A stretch of DNA of 22,343 nucleotides from a virus: positions 1 through 22,343 of IMG/VR virus record IMGVR_UViG_3300020424_000313; one strand, 5' to 3'. This document shows, in pieces, positions 1-10,300 of the stretch. Numbering within the stretch: the first letter of the stretch is position 1; every line of letters begins with the position of its first letter. A program made the translations under genes and the position numbers. Under the pieces are notes generated by a model. The model saw only the letters and a program-made list of their open reading frames with translations. It was not told the origin of the DNA and made no database searches.

Positions 1-392
1 TAGAAACATTAACTGATAATTCTTATTGTTACGAAATAGATTATGGTGGTTATGTAACAGAGTGGCGAGAGAGGTCAACAAACTATGAACTATCTTCTCA
101 TAAATCATCAATAACTTCTTTACAAGATGATACGATTTTAATTTGTTGCTTACAAGAAGATTATGGCTATAAATTTTATAATGTGGATATACAGCCTAAT
201 CAGTCAATCGAAACAAATAAAATTGGTGATACAACTTATTTGTTAGTTGGTGAAGAGTGTGAAGTAACTGTACCTGCTACAAATAAAACACATACTTTTA
301 ATCAATACGATTGTAAAAAATTAACAAGCAATAATTGTAGTATAAAAAACATAAGTGACAATATTTGTCGTGTAGTAATGATATGCAAATAG
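1..392 (+). CDS. 3' end of an unrecognised gene, probably structural (partial)
   Basis: An open frame enters from the left edge (first whole codon at base 3) and ends at TAG 390-392, giving the last 129 residues of a longer protein. An in-frame GTG at 183 exists, but the frame is open across the whole upstream stretch, so it is more likely internal. The piece is rich in Thr, Asn, Tyr and Cys, with eight or more cysteines and alternating polar/hydrophobic segments, as in a beta-rich domain. I recognise no family. It sits just upstream of a run of virion genes, so a tail or adsorption protein is a reasonable guess from position only. Its 3' end overlaps the next gene by 10 bases. Confidence 0.7.
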   Translation, partial: ETLTDNSYCYEIDYGGYVTEWRERSTNYELSSHKSSITSLQDDTILICCLQEDYGYKFYNVDIQPNQSIETNKIGDTTYLLVGEECEVTVPATNKTHTFNQYDCKKLTSNNCSIKNISDNICRVVMICK

Positions 393-1132
393 TAAAAGGT
401 ATAAAGTTTTTAAAAGCTTATGCTTCAGGTAAAAGTCATATTAATGCAGATTTAAATTTAATTTTAACTATGGTTAATGACTTAGATAAAAATTGTGATA
501 AAAAATTAAAAGAAAAATTTAATAAAAATAAATATTCTAAAACTTTTTATAAACAAGAAGATTTAAAAACAACAGTTTTAAAAAATAAATATAAGAAAGG
601 TACTTTAGGACAAGAATTAAAAACTTTTTGGGAAAATAATACAGATGATTTATTTCAAAAAAACTTTGATATATCTCAAACTAAAGGTAAAAGAAATATA
701 ACTTTTATGAAAGGATTGCTAAACGAACATGATTTAATACATTGTGTAAATAAATTAGACTCAACTCCTTTAGCAGAAGTTTCTGTTTTAGCATTTACTA
801 TTGCCAAAGGATTTCGTTGGAGTTTTTTTTATATTCTTTTAGCTAGTGTTTTTATGTCTTTTAAAAATTCTTTTGGTAAAAAAAGTATAAAAGGTAGTTT
901 ATTTTTTAAAATTAAATATATGCCTTTTATAAGTGTTATTAGATTAATTAAAGAAGGTTATATGAATGGTAAAAAAACACCATGGTTTATGACTGTTGAT
1001 TGGCACAGCTATTTAGATACACCAATGGTTAAAGTAAGAAAAGAATTACAAATACAAAACTTTCCTGTTTGGGAAGACATAAAACCAAATTGGTATAAAT
1101 TGTTAAAATTTTATAAATTAAATACGGTATAA
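383..1132 (+). CDS. coq4: Coq4-like ubiquinone biosynthesis protein (auxiliary metabolic gene)
   Basis: The 249-residue product carries HDLIH at residues 116-120 and Glu132, exactly the HDxxH-(x11)-E motif that defines the Coq4 family and its metal site. The motif is followed by AEVSVLAFTIAKG, like the conserved Coq4 helix. Near the C-terminus, Trp207 and a PMVKVRKEL stretch (214-222) match the family's 'W..LL..PL..VR.EL' ending. Length is normal for Coq4 (about 220-270 aa), so the protein looks complete. In eukaryotes Coq4 belongs to the coenzyme Q synthesis complex and has been assigned to oxidative decarboxylation at ring carbon C1. Here it would act on the host membrane quinone pathway. 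A TTG at 365 could extend it by six residues; I prefer ATG 383. No strong ribosome binding site is visible, and the start overlaps the upstream gene, so coupling is likely. Family call is firm; activity in the host is inferred. Confidence 0.82.
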   Translation: MQIVKGIKFLKAYASGKSHINADLNLILTMVNDLDKNCDKKLKEKFNKNKYSKTFYKQEDLKTTVLKNKYKKGTLGQELKTFWENNTDDLFQKNFDISQTKGKRNITFMKGLLNEHDLIHCVNKLDSTPLAEVSVLAFTIAKGFRWSFFYILLASVFMSFKNSFGKKSIKGSLFFKIKYMPFISVIRLIKEGYMNGKKTPWFMTVDWHSYLDTPMVKVRKELQIQNFPVWEDIKPNWYKLLKFYKLNTV

Positions 1133-1138
1133 ATCAAA

Positions 1139-1381
1139 ATGGAAATATCATCATATATTATTTGGAACGCAATAATAACACTAGTTTTAGCACCAATACT
1201 TTACAGCATTAGACAAAACGCTAGTGAAGCCAAAAGACTAGATATTTTGTTAAATAAAACTAGAGAAGAAATAGCTAGAGAATATGTTACTAAAGACGAA
1301 TTAAAAGATGATATGAAAAATGTTATGGACAGGTTAGAAAAACTTGATGAAAAACTTGACAGATTATTTGAAGTAAGGTAA
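1139..1381 (+). CDS. Small membrane-anchored coiled-coil protein
   Basis: An 80-residue protein with one N-terminal hydrophobic segment (about residues 5-23) followed by a charged, heptad-rich helix (about 27-78) dense in Lys, Glu, Asp and Leu. This is the shape of an inner-membrane anchor with a cytoplasmic or periplasmic coiled coil. Similar small proteins occur near structural or lysis genes in marine podoviruses, but I cannot name a family. Possible roles are a class II holin-like or spanin-like lysis factor, or a membrane scaffold. It begins 6 bases after the Coq4-like gene, with no obvious ribosome binding site, and ends 8 bases before the next gene. Confidence 0.7.
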   Translation: MEISSYIIWNAIITLVLAPILYSIRQNASEAKRLDILLNKTREEIAREYVTKDELKDDMKNVMDRLEKLDEKLDRLFEVR

Positions 1382-1389
1382 TATAAGAT

Positions 1390-3492
1390 ATGGAAAAAAG
1401 AAAAGGTTACAGAGCAGGTACTAGTTCAGTACGACAAGATTATAGTAAAGGCGGTAGAGTTCAAGCTGCTAATGGTGGCATGTTAACTTTTAACCAGTGG
1501 AAAGCTGAACATGCTAAGACAAATCCTAGACCTACAGGCGGAGGCATAGCTGGACACCGTGCAAAACAAAAATATGATGCTCAATTACCACAATTATATA
1601 GTGACTATACAACAAGTTATGTACCACCAGTTCAAAAAACCCCAGAAGAAACAGCAGCAGAAGAAGCAGCTAAACAAGGGAGAGAAACTATGGTAAAAGA
1701 TAGAAGAAGTAGAATAGAAAGAACAGGAGCACAAGCAGAACAAATAGCTGCTGGTGACATAGGTAATATACCAAAAGCTGAAGTTGAAGATATTTCTTTA
1801 GAAGGAACTAGAGCTACTACTGAACAAATTGAACCTACCGCAGGAGTTGCACCTAGTACTATTACTCAACCTACAGAAGAACAAGTATCTACAATATCTG
1901 GCATAGATACAATTACTACTCCGACTCCAATTACTGCTGAAACTATGACAGCAGAACAAGTTACCACAGCTCCAGACATAACTGCAGCACAAACCACAGT
2001 AGATGAGAATGCATTAGCTACTACAGCCGGAGTAGATAAAATTCCTACTATTCAAGGTGCTAATATTCAAGTACAAGAAGGTGCACTAGCTAATAGAGTA
2101 GTTGGTACACTTAGTCAAGGAGCAATAGCAACAGCTGCTCAAGCAAGTGGTACAACTTTAGCAAGAGTTACTAGAGCTAAAAAACAATTAAGAACTGCTG
2201 GATTAGATGAAGCAGCTATTACTGAATTAGGAGAAAATCCTGAAGCTTTAGAAGATAGACTTACAGACTTTACTGAAGCACAACGAGGAATTATAGAGGG
2301 TTTACCTGAAGAAGCTTTAGTAAGTAATCAAATAGATAGTTTATTAAAAGGTATAGAGGATGGTGAAATACCTACTTGGGCAAGTCCAGCAGTAGCTGCA
2401 GTAGAACAAATGTTAGCTCAACGAGGTTTAGAAGCTTCTAGTGTTGGTAGAGATAATTTAGTTAATGCTATTATTCAATCAGCTGTCCCAATAGCTCAAG
2501 CAAATGCTCAAGCAATACAACAATCAGTATCTCAAGAAAAAACTTTAATAGCTCAAGAAGAATTAGCAAATGCACAATTAGCTCAACAAACAGCTTTACA
2601 AAATGCTAATAAAGTTTTTCAATTAAACATAGCTCAGTTTAGTGCTGACCAGCAAACAGAGTTATCTAATAGTAAATTTTTACAAACTGTTTCACTAGCT
2701 TCAGCAACTAATGACCAACAAGCAACGATTCAAAGTGCTATACTACTATCTCAAGCAAACATAGCTGATGCTAATTTTAATACTAAACTAGCTATAGATA
2801 ATGCAAAAGCATTTTTACAAACTGATTTAGCAAACTTAAATGCAACTCAACAAGCTGCTATTTTAACTGCTCAACAAGAACAACAAAGATTATTAAGTAA
2901 CCAATCAGCTGCTAATGTAGCTGCTCAATTTAATGCTACTAGTGAAAACCAAATAAATCAATACATGGCTAGTTTAGCTGCACAAATTGACCAATACAAT
3001 GCAAGTCAATTTAACTCAAGTGTTCAATTTAATGCTCAAGCTCTTAATGCTGCAAATGCCAGAAATGCTCAAAGAGTTGCTGATGTTAATAAAGCAAATG
3101 CAGCGATAGTTAATCAAGTAGAACAATTTAATGAACAATTAGATTTTAATAGAGCTCAATGGAATGCAGCAAATGCCCAAGCAGTAGTTAATTCTAATGT
3201 TGACTGGCGAAGAAAAGCAAATACAGCAAATACAGCTGCTCAAAATGCAGTCAATCAACAAAATGTCGCAAATGCTTTTCAGTTGTCTACTCAAGCACAA
3301 GCATTTTTATGGCAAGAATTAAGAGACCAAGCTGATTACGATTTTAAATTTGCTGATAACACAGCTAACAGAAAAGTACAAGCAATGATTGCAGCAGCAA
3401 GTACTGAAAAAGATATTGCTAAAAACTGGTCTACAAATTTTGAAAATATACAAACTACTGTAGATAAAATATTTACTGGTGAGTATAGTTAA
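1390..3492 (+). CDS. Ala/Gln/Asn-rich virion structural protein (700 aa)
   Basis: Three compositional zones are visible. The N-terminus (1-85) is Gly/Arg/Lys-rich and contains GGRVQAANGG, a kind of opening common in virion proteins of marine phages. Residues about 135-215 form a Thr/Pro/Ile/Ala low-complexity stretch with short quasi-repeats. Residues about 350-650 are almost entirely Ala, Gln, Asn and Leu, with recurring QFNA and NAANA elements, and should form very long helices. There are almost no cysteines. Such composition fits a fibrous or internal virion component. The position, first of five structural-size genes, supports this, but the exact role (internal core, tail appendage or fibre) cannot be told. 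The ATG at 1390 has only a distant AAGG upstream. Confidence 0.75.
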   Translation: MEKRKGYRAGTSSVRQDYSKGGRVQAANGGMLTFNQWKAEHAKTNPRPTGGGIAGHRAKQKYDAQLPQLYSDYTTSYVPPVQKTPEETAAEEAAKQGRETMVKDRRSRIERTGAQAEQIAAGDIGNIPKAEVEDISLEGTRATTEQIEPTAGVAPSTITQPTEEQVSTISGIDTITTPTPITAETMTAEQVTTAPDITAAQTTVDENALATTAGVDKIPTIQGANIQVQEGALANRVVGTLSQGAIATAAQASGTTLARVTRAKKQLRTAGLDEAAITELGENPEALEDRLTDFTEAQRGIIEGLPEEALVSNQIDSLLKGIEDGEIPTWASPAVAAVEQMLAQRGLEASSVGRDNLVNAIIQSAVPIAQANAQAIQQSVSQEKTLIAQEELANAQLAQQTALQNANKVFQLNIAQFSADQQTELSNSKFLQTVSLASATNDQQATIQSAILLSQANIADANFNTKLAIDNAKAFLQTDLANLNATQQAAILTAQQEQQRLLSNQSAANVAAQFNATSENQINQYMASLAAQIDQYNASQFNSSVQFNAQALNAANARNAQRVADVNKANAAIVNQVEQFNEQLDFNRAQWNAANAQAVVNSNVDWRRKANTANTAAQNAVNQQNVANAFQLSTQAQAFLWQELRDQADYDFKFADNTANRKVQAMIAAASTEKDIAKNWSTNFENIQTTVDKIFTGEYS

Positions 3493-3503
3493 GGAGAAAC
3501 ATT

Positions 3504-4634
3504 ATGGGATTTTTAAGTAAAGTATGGAAAGGAGTTAAGAAAGTTGTTAAGAAGGTTGTCAAACCTATTGCAAAAATTTTTAAACCTATTACTAAATTTT
3601 TTAATAAATTTGGAATTGTTGGACAACTAGGAATGATGTTTCTTATGCCCTATGCCTTTGGTGCTCTGTCCTCTTTCGGGTCAGCAGCACTTAACACAAT
3701 AGGAGGCTGGTCTAAAACTTTAATGAATGCTAGTAATTTAGGTGCTAAAGCTTTAGGTCATGGTTTAAATTTAGTACACAAAGCTGGTACAATGGTTGGC
3801 AGGGTTTATTCAAGTATTACTGAAACTATAAAAGGAGCAGTTGATAGAACTGGTAACTTTTTAAAAGGTAGAGGTTTTATAAGAACTCCAGAGTCATTAG
3901 CAACTACTGTTAATGTAGATGAGTCTATTTTAGAAGGAAAAGTAGAAATAATGAAACCTGAAGAATTTCAAAAAGCTCTTAATGATTCTTATACAGAAGC
4001 ATTAAAATCTGATAATCTTGGTAAAATAAAACTTGATAAATCTTTAATGGCAGAAACCTCTGGAATACCTACCGATAAATTTAATTTTACTGATACTTCT
4101 ACTCCTCTTGATGTTAATGTTGAGTCATCAATGCCTTTAGAAAAAGTTTTTCAAGATAATGCAACAAAAATAGCTGCTAAAGATAGTAGTTCAATATCAA
4201 ACTGGCTTGGTAAAGTTCGTGATGATATTAATATTTTTGACCCCGAATCAAGTATTAGAAAAAATATAAGTCAAAAAATAAGTGATTTTGATGCAGGAGA
4301 GTTTGTAGTTGATGCAACTGAGAACATATTACAAACAGGTATAGTATCAGGTGCTCAAACAGCTCTTTCACAAAGCATTGCAGAAGAACTTGGTTATGAA
4401 CAACCGGAAGGAGCAACTTACTATAGTATAGCTATACCTTCTATGATTGATATGACTGCTAATAACTATAGTGTATATGATTCTGTTAACTTAATGCAAT
4501 CACAAACAGGAAACTCTTGGATGGCTAGTAACTATACTAACTCTAATAGTATTACCAATTTTGTAGATTCTAGTTCTAGTTATAAAAATTATATGAATGA
4601 ATTTTCAAAGTCAATCTATAATAATACTATTTAG
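3504..4634 (+). CDS. Virion protein with cationic amphipathic, membrane-active N-terminus
   Basis: A 376-residue protein starting after a good ribosome binding site (AAGGAG, 3491-3496). The first 37 residues hold 11 lysines and no acidic residue, alternating with Val, Ile, Phe and Trp as in an amphipathic peptide. A hydrophobic Gly/Ala/Met-rich segment follows (about 37-70) that could insert into a membrane. The rest is soluble, Ser/Thr/Asn-rich and without recognised motifs. Placement among internal-virion-type genes suggests an ejected protein that contacts or crosses the cell envelope during DNA entry; this role is inferred from sequence character only. Confidence 0.72.
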   Translation: MGFLSKVWKGVKKVVKKVVKPIAKIFKPITKFFNKFGIVGQLGMMFLMPYAFGALSSFGSAALNTIGGWSKTLMNASNLGAKALGHGLNLVHKAGTMVGRVYSSITETIKGAVDRTGNFLKGRGFIRTPESLATTVNVDESILEGKVEIMKPEEFQKALNDSYTEALKSDNLGKIKLDKSLMAETSGIPTDKFNFTDTSTPLDVNVESSMPLEKVFQDNATKIAAKDSSSISNWLGKVRDDINIFDPESSIRKNISQKISDFDAGEFVVDATENILQTGIVSGAQTALSQSIAEELGYEQPEGATYYSIAIPSMIDMTANNYSVYDSVNLMQSQTGNSWMASNYTNSNSITNFVDSSSSYKNYMNEFSKSIYNNTI

Positions 4635-4644
4635 GAGATAAACT

Positions 4645-5283
4645 ATGGAGAACCAATTACAATTTGAAGAATATGACCAAGAAGGAATTGATGCATTAGT
4701 AAATGCAGGTAGACCTATTCCCGGTCAATCACTTACTAGCTCTCCAGAACAACGTAGACCTTTTGAGCAGCCTCCAGAGTTTGTTAATTTTAAAGAAGCT
4801 TTGGATTACACTGTTTCAGAACTATTACGAGAAGAAGCTTATACAAACCTTGTTGTAGGTATGGGTCAAGGAATACCTGTAGCTGATGTTGCTTTGCAAA
4901 TAGCTTATGCTGGATTTAGAGAAGGTAAATGGAATCCTGATTTAATGATGATGTTATTAGAGCCTTTAGTTTATGTGCTTATGTCTTTGTGTGAAAAAGC
5001 TGGAGTAGAATATAGATTATCAAGTGACCCTGAAATTGAAGAAGAAATGGAAGAAGATACTGATGAAATATCTATTCTAGAAGCAAAAGCTAAAAACATA
5101 GCAGAAACTGTAGAGAAAAAAACAGGAAAAAGTAAAGACATACCTTCAGGAGCTATACCTAGTAATGTCATAGAAAAAATAGAAAGCACTCCTGTCCCTG
5201 AAAGTTTAATGGCTAGAACTAGAGAGCCTGAAGCAGAAGAAATACTAGAAGAAGAACCTAAAAGTTTATTAGAAAGAGGATAA
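4645..5283 (+). CDS. Probable internal virion protein (gp14-like position)
   Basis: A 212-residue protein preceded by TAGGAGAT. Residues about 48-120 form a predicted helical domain with a hydrophobic stretch (NPDLMMMLLEPLVYVLMSL, about 98-116). A strongly acidic, Glu-rich, probably disordered C-terminal half follows (about 128-212). The central 'GKWNPDLM' region resembles a conserved hypothetical protein of marine podoviruses. By order and length it corresponds to T7 gp14 (196 aa), but I see no sequence proof of homology. The gene ends 4 bases before the next one. Confidence 0.68.
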   Translation: MENQLQFEEYDQEGIDALVNAGRPIPGQSLTSSPEQRRPFEQPPEFVNFKEALDYTVSELLREEAYTNLVVGMGQGIPVADVALQIAYAGFREGKWNPDLMMMLLEPLVYVLMSLCEKAGVEYRLSSDPEIEEEMEEDTDEISILEAKAKNIAETVEKKTGKSKDIPSGAIPSNVIEKIESTPVPESLMARTREPEAEEILEEEPKSLLERG

Positions 5284-5287
5284 TATT

Positions 5288-7309
5288 ATGTCAGAAGAAA
5301 TGTATGGTGATGGCGGTGTTGATTATGCCGAAAAAATATTTGCTGAACAGAGAGAACGTAATCGTGTAGAAGCTAAGAAACAGGAGGACTTTGCTAAAAA
5401 GTTACAATTATTTGACATTGGACTTAGAGGTGTTAATTTTCTTATAAATCAAAGAGCAGATAATTTAGAAGCTAAACAAATTCCAGCTCTTACTGCCTAT
5501 AGAAATACTTTAGAAACTTTAAACAAAACTAAAGACACTTTAACTAAATACAAAAATTCTCCTAATAAATCTAGTTATATATCAGATTATATTTACAATA
5601 ATTCTATTAATAATATATTAAGCACATATAATTATTTAGATGAAAAAGATGTGCAAAGAGAAGTTAGAAATTATGCTAACAATCAAGCTAAAATATTGGA
5701 GCCAGAGTTTGACCGAATGTATGAAGAATTATCTGATATTCCAGACTTTGAAACTTTTCAAAATCAATATGCAAAATATGCTAAAAGACAAACTCCAAGA
5801 AATTTATTTTCTTTAACAGCCAAAGCATTAAAAAATTTATTTAAATCAGAAACTGCTAATAGTTTAAAAGTTAAATCAGAAAGAGCTAAAGATGCAATAT
5901 TTAATACTGATTTATTTAACAATATACAAGGAGCTAAAAAAGCAGTAGAAGAATTTTATGATAAAGGATTTAATGTTACTGATATGATTACTAATATTGA
6001 AAATGCTGTAAACCAAGGAACTATTGCAGGTAAAAAAATTGATGAATTTACAAAAGATAAAATATCAGTGGGTATTGGTCCAAATGGTGAAACTTTAACT
6101 GAAACAGTATTTTTAGGTTTAGGATATGACCCTACATCAAAAAAACAAACAGTGCAAATAATAGGAACAGGAATTGTAGGTGTAGATAAATCTACAAAAA
6201 TTACAGTCACTCAAGAAGAAAAAAAACAAGCTACGGCTATATTTTTAGGTCTAATAAAAAACACAACCTCTCCTACAACTGACCAAATAGAAAATTTGCT
6301 TGACGTTGGTTTCACTGGAGTTAGTGAAGATGAAGCAAAAGATACTAGACTGATAATTGGTGATAAAATTCAAAGGATTGCTAAACTAACCAACATATCA
6401 GTAGAGGATGCTGCTCGGTATGTACAAGAAGAATTGTATAAAATATACGAAGATGAAAAAAATACATTATCAATAGAAGAAATTCTTATAAGTATTTCAA
6501 GAGGAATAAAACAACCAACATTGTTCCAAGTAGATGTTACAAATGAAAAATTTAGCTTAGATAAATTTGCAAATTATGCAGAAAGTGCTTATGAGCAAGG
6601 AGGTTCTGAATTGCTTATACGAGAATATCAGGGTGCTAAACAATTAATTGAGAATATGGTAGATGTGCCTGAAGATAGGAAATTAGAACTGTTAGATAAA
6701 TTAAAACAAACATATCAAAGCTATACAAACGTAAATATAGATACAAATCCATCTGAGCTTAACTTGAATAATAATGTTAATGCTAATAATACTGATGATA
6801 ATATTGATGATAATACTGATGAAAATAATGAAGAATTATTTACAAAAGATTCTGAATTAAATGTAGCTGAACCTATTTCTTTAAAAACTTTACAAGAAAA
6901 AAATGCAGTTGCTAGGTTTGCAGCTTTCAATAGGAATTATTTAAAAAACTTTGATGCAGTAGTAAATTCTTTAAATTTAGATGATTTAAGTTTTGAAGAA
7001 TTACAATACTTAAGAAATATATCAGATAAACAATTAGCAATTCATTTAGGATTGCCTTCTGGTTTTGAAATAGAAAGAAGTCCTTTTAGTTTTGATATTA
7101 CTTTAAATAAAGTTGTAGATAAATATATGAAAGAAAATAGGAGTCGTTTCCAACAAGAAATGCAAGAAAAATATCCTGACATGTTTAAAGAAGAAAAATA
7201 TGCTTTTTCAAATAAAACTTACCTAACAGTATCTAGAGACATAACACGTTTAATAAAACAACCAAGTGTTGCATTTTTTCAAAATTTTCAAAATAAATTA
7301 ATAGCTTAA
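5288..7309 (+). CDS. Probable internal virion protein (gp15-like position)
   Basis: A 673-residue, mostly helical, charged protein with Lys/Glu-rich coiled-coil-like segments at about residues 15-160. Around residues 480-520 there is an Asn/Asp-rich linker encoded partly by a 12-base tandem repeat, after which a second helical domain runs to the end. No catalytic motif is visible. Its place directly before the 1347-aa protein and its size match T7 gp15 (747 aa), part of the ejected trans-envelope tube; this is an inference from gene order. A ribosome binding site (AGAGGAT) lies just upstream, within the end of the preceding gene. Confidence 0.68.
   Translation: MSEEMYGDGGVDYAEKIFAEQRERNRVEAKKQEDFAKKLQLFDIGLRGVNFLINQRADNLEAKQIPALTAYRNTLETLNKTKDTLTKYKNSPNKSSYISDYIYNNSINNILSTYNYLDEKDVQREVRNYANNQAKILEPEFDRMYEELSDIPDFETFQNQYAKYAKRQTPRNLFSLTAKALKNLFKSETANSLKVKSERAKDAIFNTDLFNNIQGAKKAVEEFYDKGFNVTDMITNIENAVNQGTIAGKKIDEFTKDKISVGIGPNGETLTETVFLGLGYDPTSKKQTVQIIGTGIVGVDKSTKITVTQEEKKQATAIFLGLIKNTTSPTTDQIENLLDVGFTGVSEDEAKDTRLIIGDKIQRIAKLTNISVEDAARYVQEELYKIYEDEKNTLSIEEILISISRGIKQPTLFQVDVTNEKFSLDKFANYAESAYEQGGSELLIREYQGAKQLIENMVDVPEDRKLELLDKLKQTYQSYTNVNIDTNPSELNLNNNVNANNTDDNIDDNTDENNEELFTKDSELNVAEPISLKTLQEKNAVARFAAFNRNYLKNFDAVVNSLNLDDLSFEELQYLRNISDKQLAIHLGLPSGFEIERSPFSFDITLNKVVDKYMKENRSRFQQEMQEKYPDMFKEEKYAFSNKTYLTVSRDITRLIKQPSVAFFQNFQNKLIA
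6791..6826 (+). repeat. 12-base tandem repeat, three copies
   Basis: Three consecutive 12-mers, ACTGATGATAAT, ATTGATGATAAT and ACTGATGAAAAT, lie in frame inside the 673-aa virion gene and encode TDDN-IDDN-TDEN. They sit in a longer Asn/Asp-rich linker. In-frame units of this kind can gain or lose copies without breaking the gene. Confidence 0.85.
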
Positions 7310-7313
7310 TAAA

Positions 7314-10300
7314 ATGGATAAATTTGACTATAGTAATTATAGTGGTATTTACAGTTCTGATAGTAATTTTACTACTACTAACAGTACGACTCAACAAAAT
7401 ATTAATAAGCAATTAGATTTTAAAAAAAGATATAACAAAGTCACTTTAGATGATTTAGAAAATGACGAAGAATATCAAGAAGTAGCTGAAAGATTTTTAA
7501 CATCAGTTGGAGAAAAATCTAATGACATTTTTGAGTATTTAAGAGATTCAGATTTTAATTTATATTCTGGAATGCGTAGAGCCATGCAAAGTGGCAAATT
7601 TACTGAACAACAAAAACAAGATTATGCTTATCTTCGTTCTAGATTTGATAACGCAGATATGGGAAGTCTTAAACAATACTTTGAATTATTTAAAGATAGT
7701 GCTTTAGATATATCCACTGACCCAACTTTAATAGCTGCTGCTTTCCTTACTCCTATTACTGGAGGTACTACTTTAGCTGCTAGACTAGGATTTACTAAAT
7801 TAGGTTTACAAGCAGCTAAGAATATTACTAAGGCTCAAAAGGCTCAACTTAGAAAAGAAGGTAGAAAACAAACTGTAAAAGCTGCTGGAGTTACAGGTTT
7901 AGAAGCTGGAGCATGGACTGGACTTGACAATCATTTTAGACAAAACACTGAGTTAAATACAGATTTAAGAAACTTATATTCTAAGTCAGAATTAATAGGA
8001 AGTACTGCGTTAGGTTTAACTGCTGGGAGCATACTAGGAGGATTTTTACAAAGAAGAGGTTTAGCTTACGAAAGTGATTTAAGGAGATTATATTCTAATG
8101 ACGAATATAGAGAATTTGTAAAAAGTAATTTATGGTATAATGGTGGTAGATTACTTGATAGAATTAAATCAAGAACTATAGGTAGTGCAACTTCGAGATT
8201 AAATACTTATTCAAAATATTCTCCAGCTGCAAAACTTTTAGGACAAACAATCAAACCAGATTTTTCTCAAAATGTTTTTAAAATTACAGATAAAAGATTA
8301 GGCTATAGTTATGGTGAAGATTTAAATTTTAGAAGGGGAACATATATATCTTTAAGAAATGATGCTTTGATGCCTATATACAAAGATGGTAAAATACTAC
8401 CAGAAGATGAAATAAATGTAATTAGAATACTAAGAGGTGCAGACCCAAATAAATATAGTAAAGCTGTTCAAGAATCTGCAATTAATTATAGAAACTTTTT
8501 TAATGTTATATTAAATGATGCACAAGAGGCAGGATTAAAACCTCATAAAATAGAAAATTATTTTACTCGTTCATGGAATAGAGAAGCCATAGAATCAAAT
8601 CCTGAATTATTTAAACAAAAATTAATTGATGGTAAAGTTGAAATAGGAATGAAAAATGGTAAACCTATTATTGCTTCTAAAGATACTATAACTGAAGTAA
8701 ACGCTGTTATTACTGAAATGTTAAATAAACAAAATGAATTGATGTCTGGTCATGCTCACTTATTAACTCAGTCAAGAACTTTTAAAAATTTAAAAGATAA
8801 TGATTTTGAAGAATTTTTAAATAATAATCTTGTAGAAGTAACAACTGATTATGCTTTATCTAGTGCAAAACGAATCCAAACAGAAAAAACTTTTTTACAA
8901 CCTTTTCAAAGAACTCGTGCAGAAAAATTAAAATACGAACAAAGCTTAGCAAAATCTTCGGGTACAGGTGATGCTCAAAAATTTGATAACAGTAATAGAA
9001 GGGCATTTGAAAATAAATTTATTGACCCTATAGACAAAGAGTTAAGAGCTGCCGGTGTAAAAAAAGGATTAACTAGGTTAGAAAAAAAAAGATTAAAAGA
9101 TTTATATCAATCAGTTACAGGGCAGGTCAAATATTTTGATTCAGGATTTGTACAAGGAGCTTACGATGGGTTAAAATTAGCAAATGCTTTAGCTTATTTA
9201 CCTTTAGCAACTCTTTCATCTTTAACAGAAGTATTTATTCCTTTAACTAAAGTTAAAGTACCTACTTATGCTAAAGGTATTGTGGATGGTTTAAAAGAAA
9301 CAGTTTCGATTACAGGTGAAGAACTAACACAAATTCTTAAAACAAAACATAATTTAACTACAAGTGAAATAAGACAAGAAATGGCAGATGTTTGGATAGC
9401 TGTTGATGAATCAATGTCTGACATGACGAATAGATTAGCTGGAGAAGGTTTTCAAAATAAATTTGCTAAAGGCATAGCTAGAGCTTTCTATAGATTAAAT
9501 CTTCTAACTCCTTGGACCAAAACTATACAATTAGCTTCTTTTTCTTCAGGAAAAGATTTAATTAAAAAAAACTTACAGCAATTAAGCAAATTAAAAAAAG
9601 AAGGTGTAAATATAGATAGCGAAATAGCTCCTTTAAAAGTACAAAAATTAAAGGGAGAATTGTTTGATTTAAATATAGATATTGACGATGGTATCAAATG
9701 GGTTGATTCTGGAGCTAATGTAAACGATAATTTTTATACTAGTGTTAAAAGAGGAGCAGGTAGATTTACTGACACTATAATTTTACCTACCTCTAGAGAA
9801 TCAGGTAGAGTTCCTACTATTATGACTAATCCAAGAGTAGATATTTTTACTCAACTATTAAGGTATCCTACAGCTTTTGGTAATACAGTGTTAAAGAATT
9901 TTGCTAGAGGAGCAATAACAGACCCGACAGCTAATGCTCCTAGATTAGCAGCATTTGGAATTTTAGCTACAAGTGTTGCTCTTGGAACTAACTATTGGAG
10001 AAGCACTGAAAAAAACCAAAGAAGAATGTTTAATGAAGACAATAATCAAAAAACTATAGTACGAGCTCTGCAGCGAGTAGGTTTATTAGGTCCGTTAGAG
10101 TATGGTGTTAGATATACAGACTCTTTAAAAAGTAGAGGTCAAAACCCAATTTCAGCTACTACTGGAATTATTGGTCCGACTGCTTCAGACATAGCTCAAT
10201 TAGTTATGTATGGTAAAGGTTTTGAAAGTTTAGCTAGAAAAACTCCGGGAATAGGTTTACAAAATATTATTGAAAGGTATACTGGTATTAATCCATATAG

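Noticed and set aside
365-382. TTG at 365 as the start of the Coq4-like gene
   Set aside because: No ribosome binding site is visible for it, and the ATG at 383 gives a normal family length.
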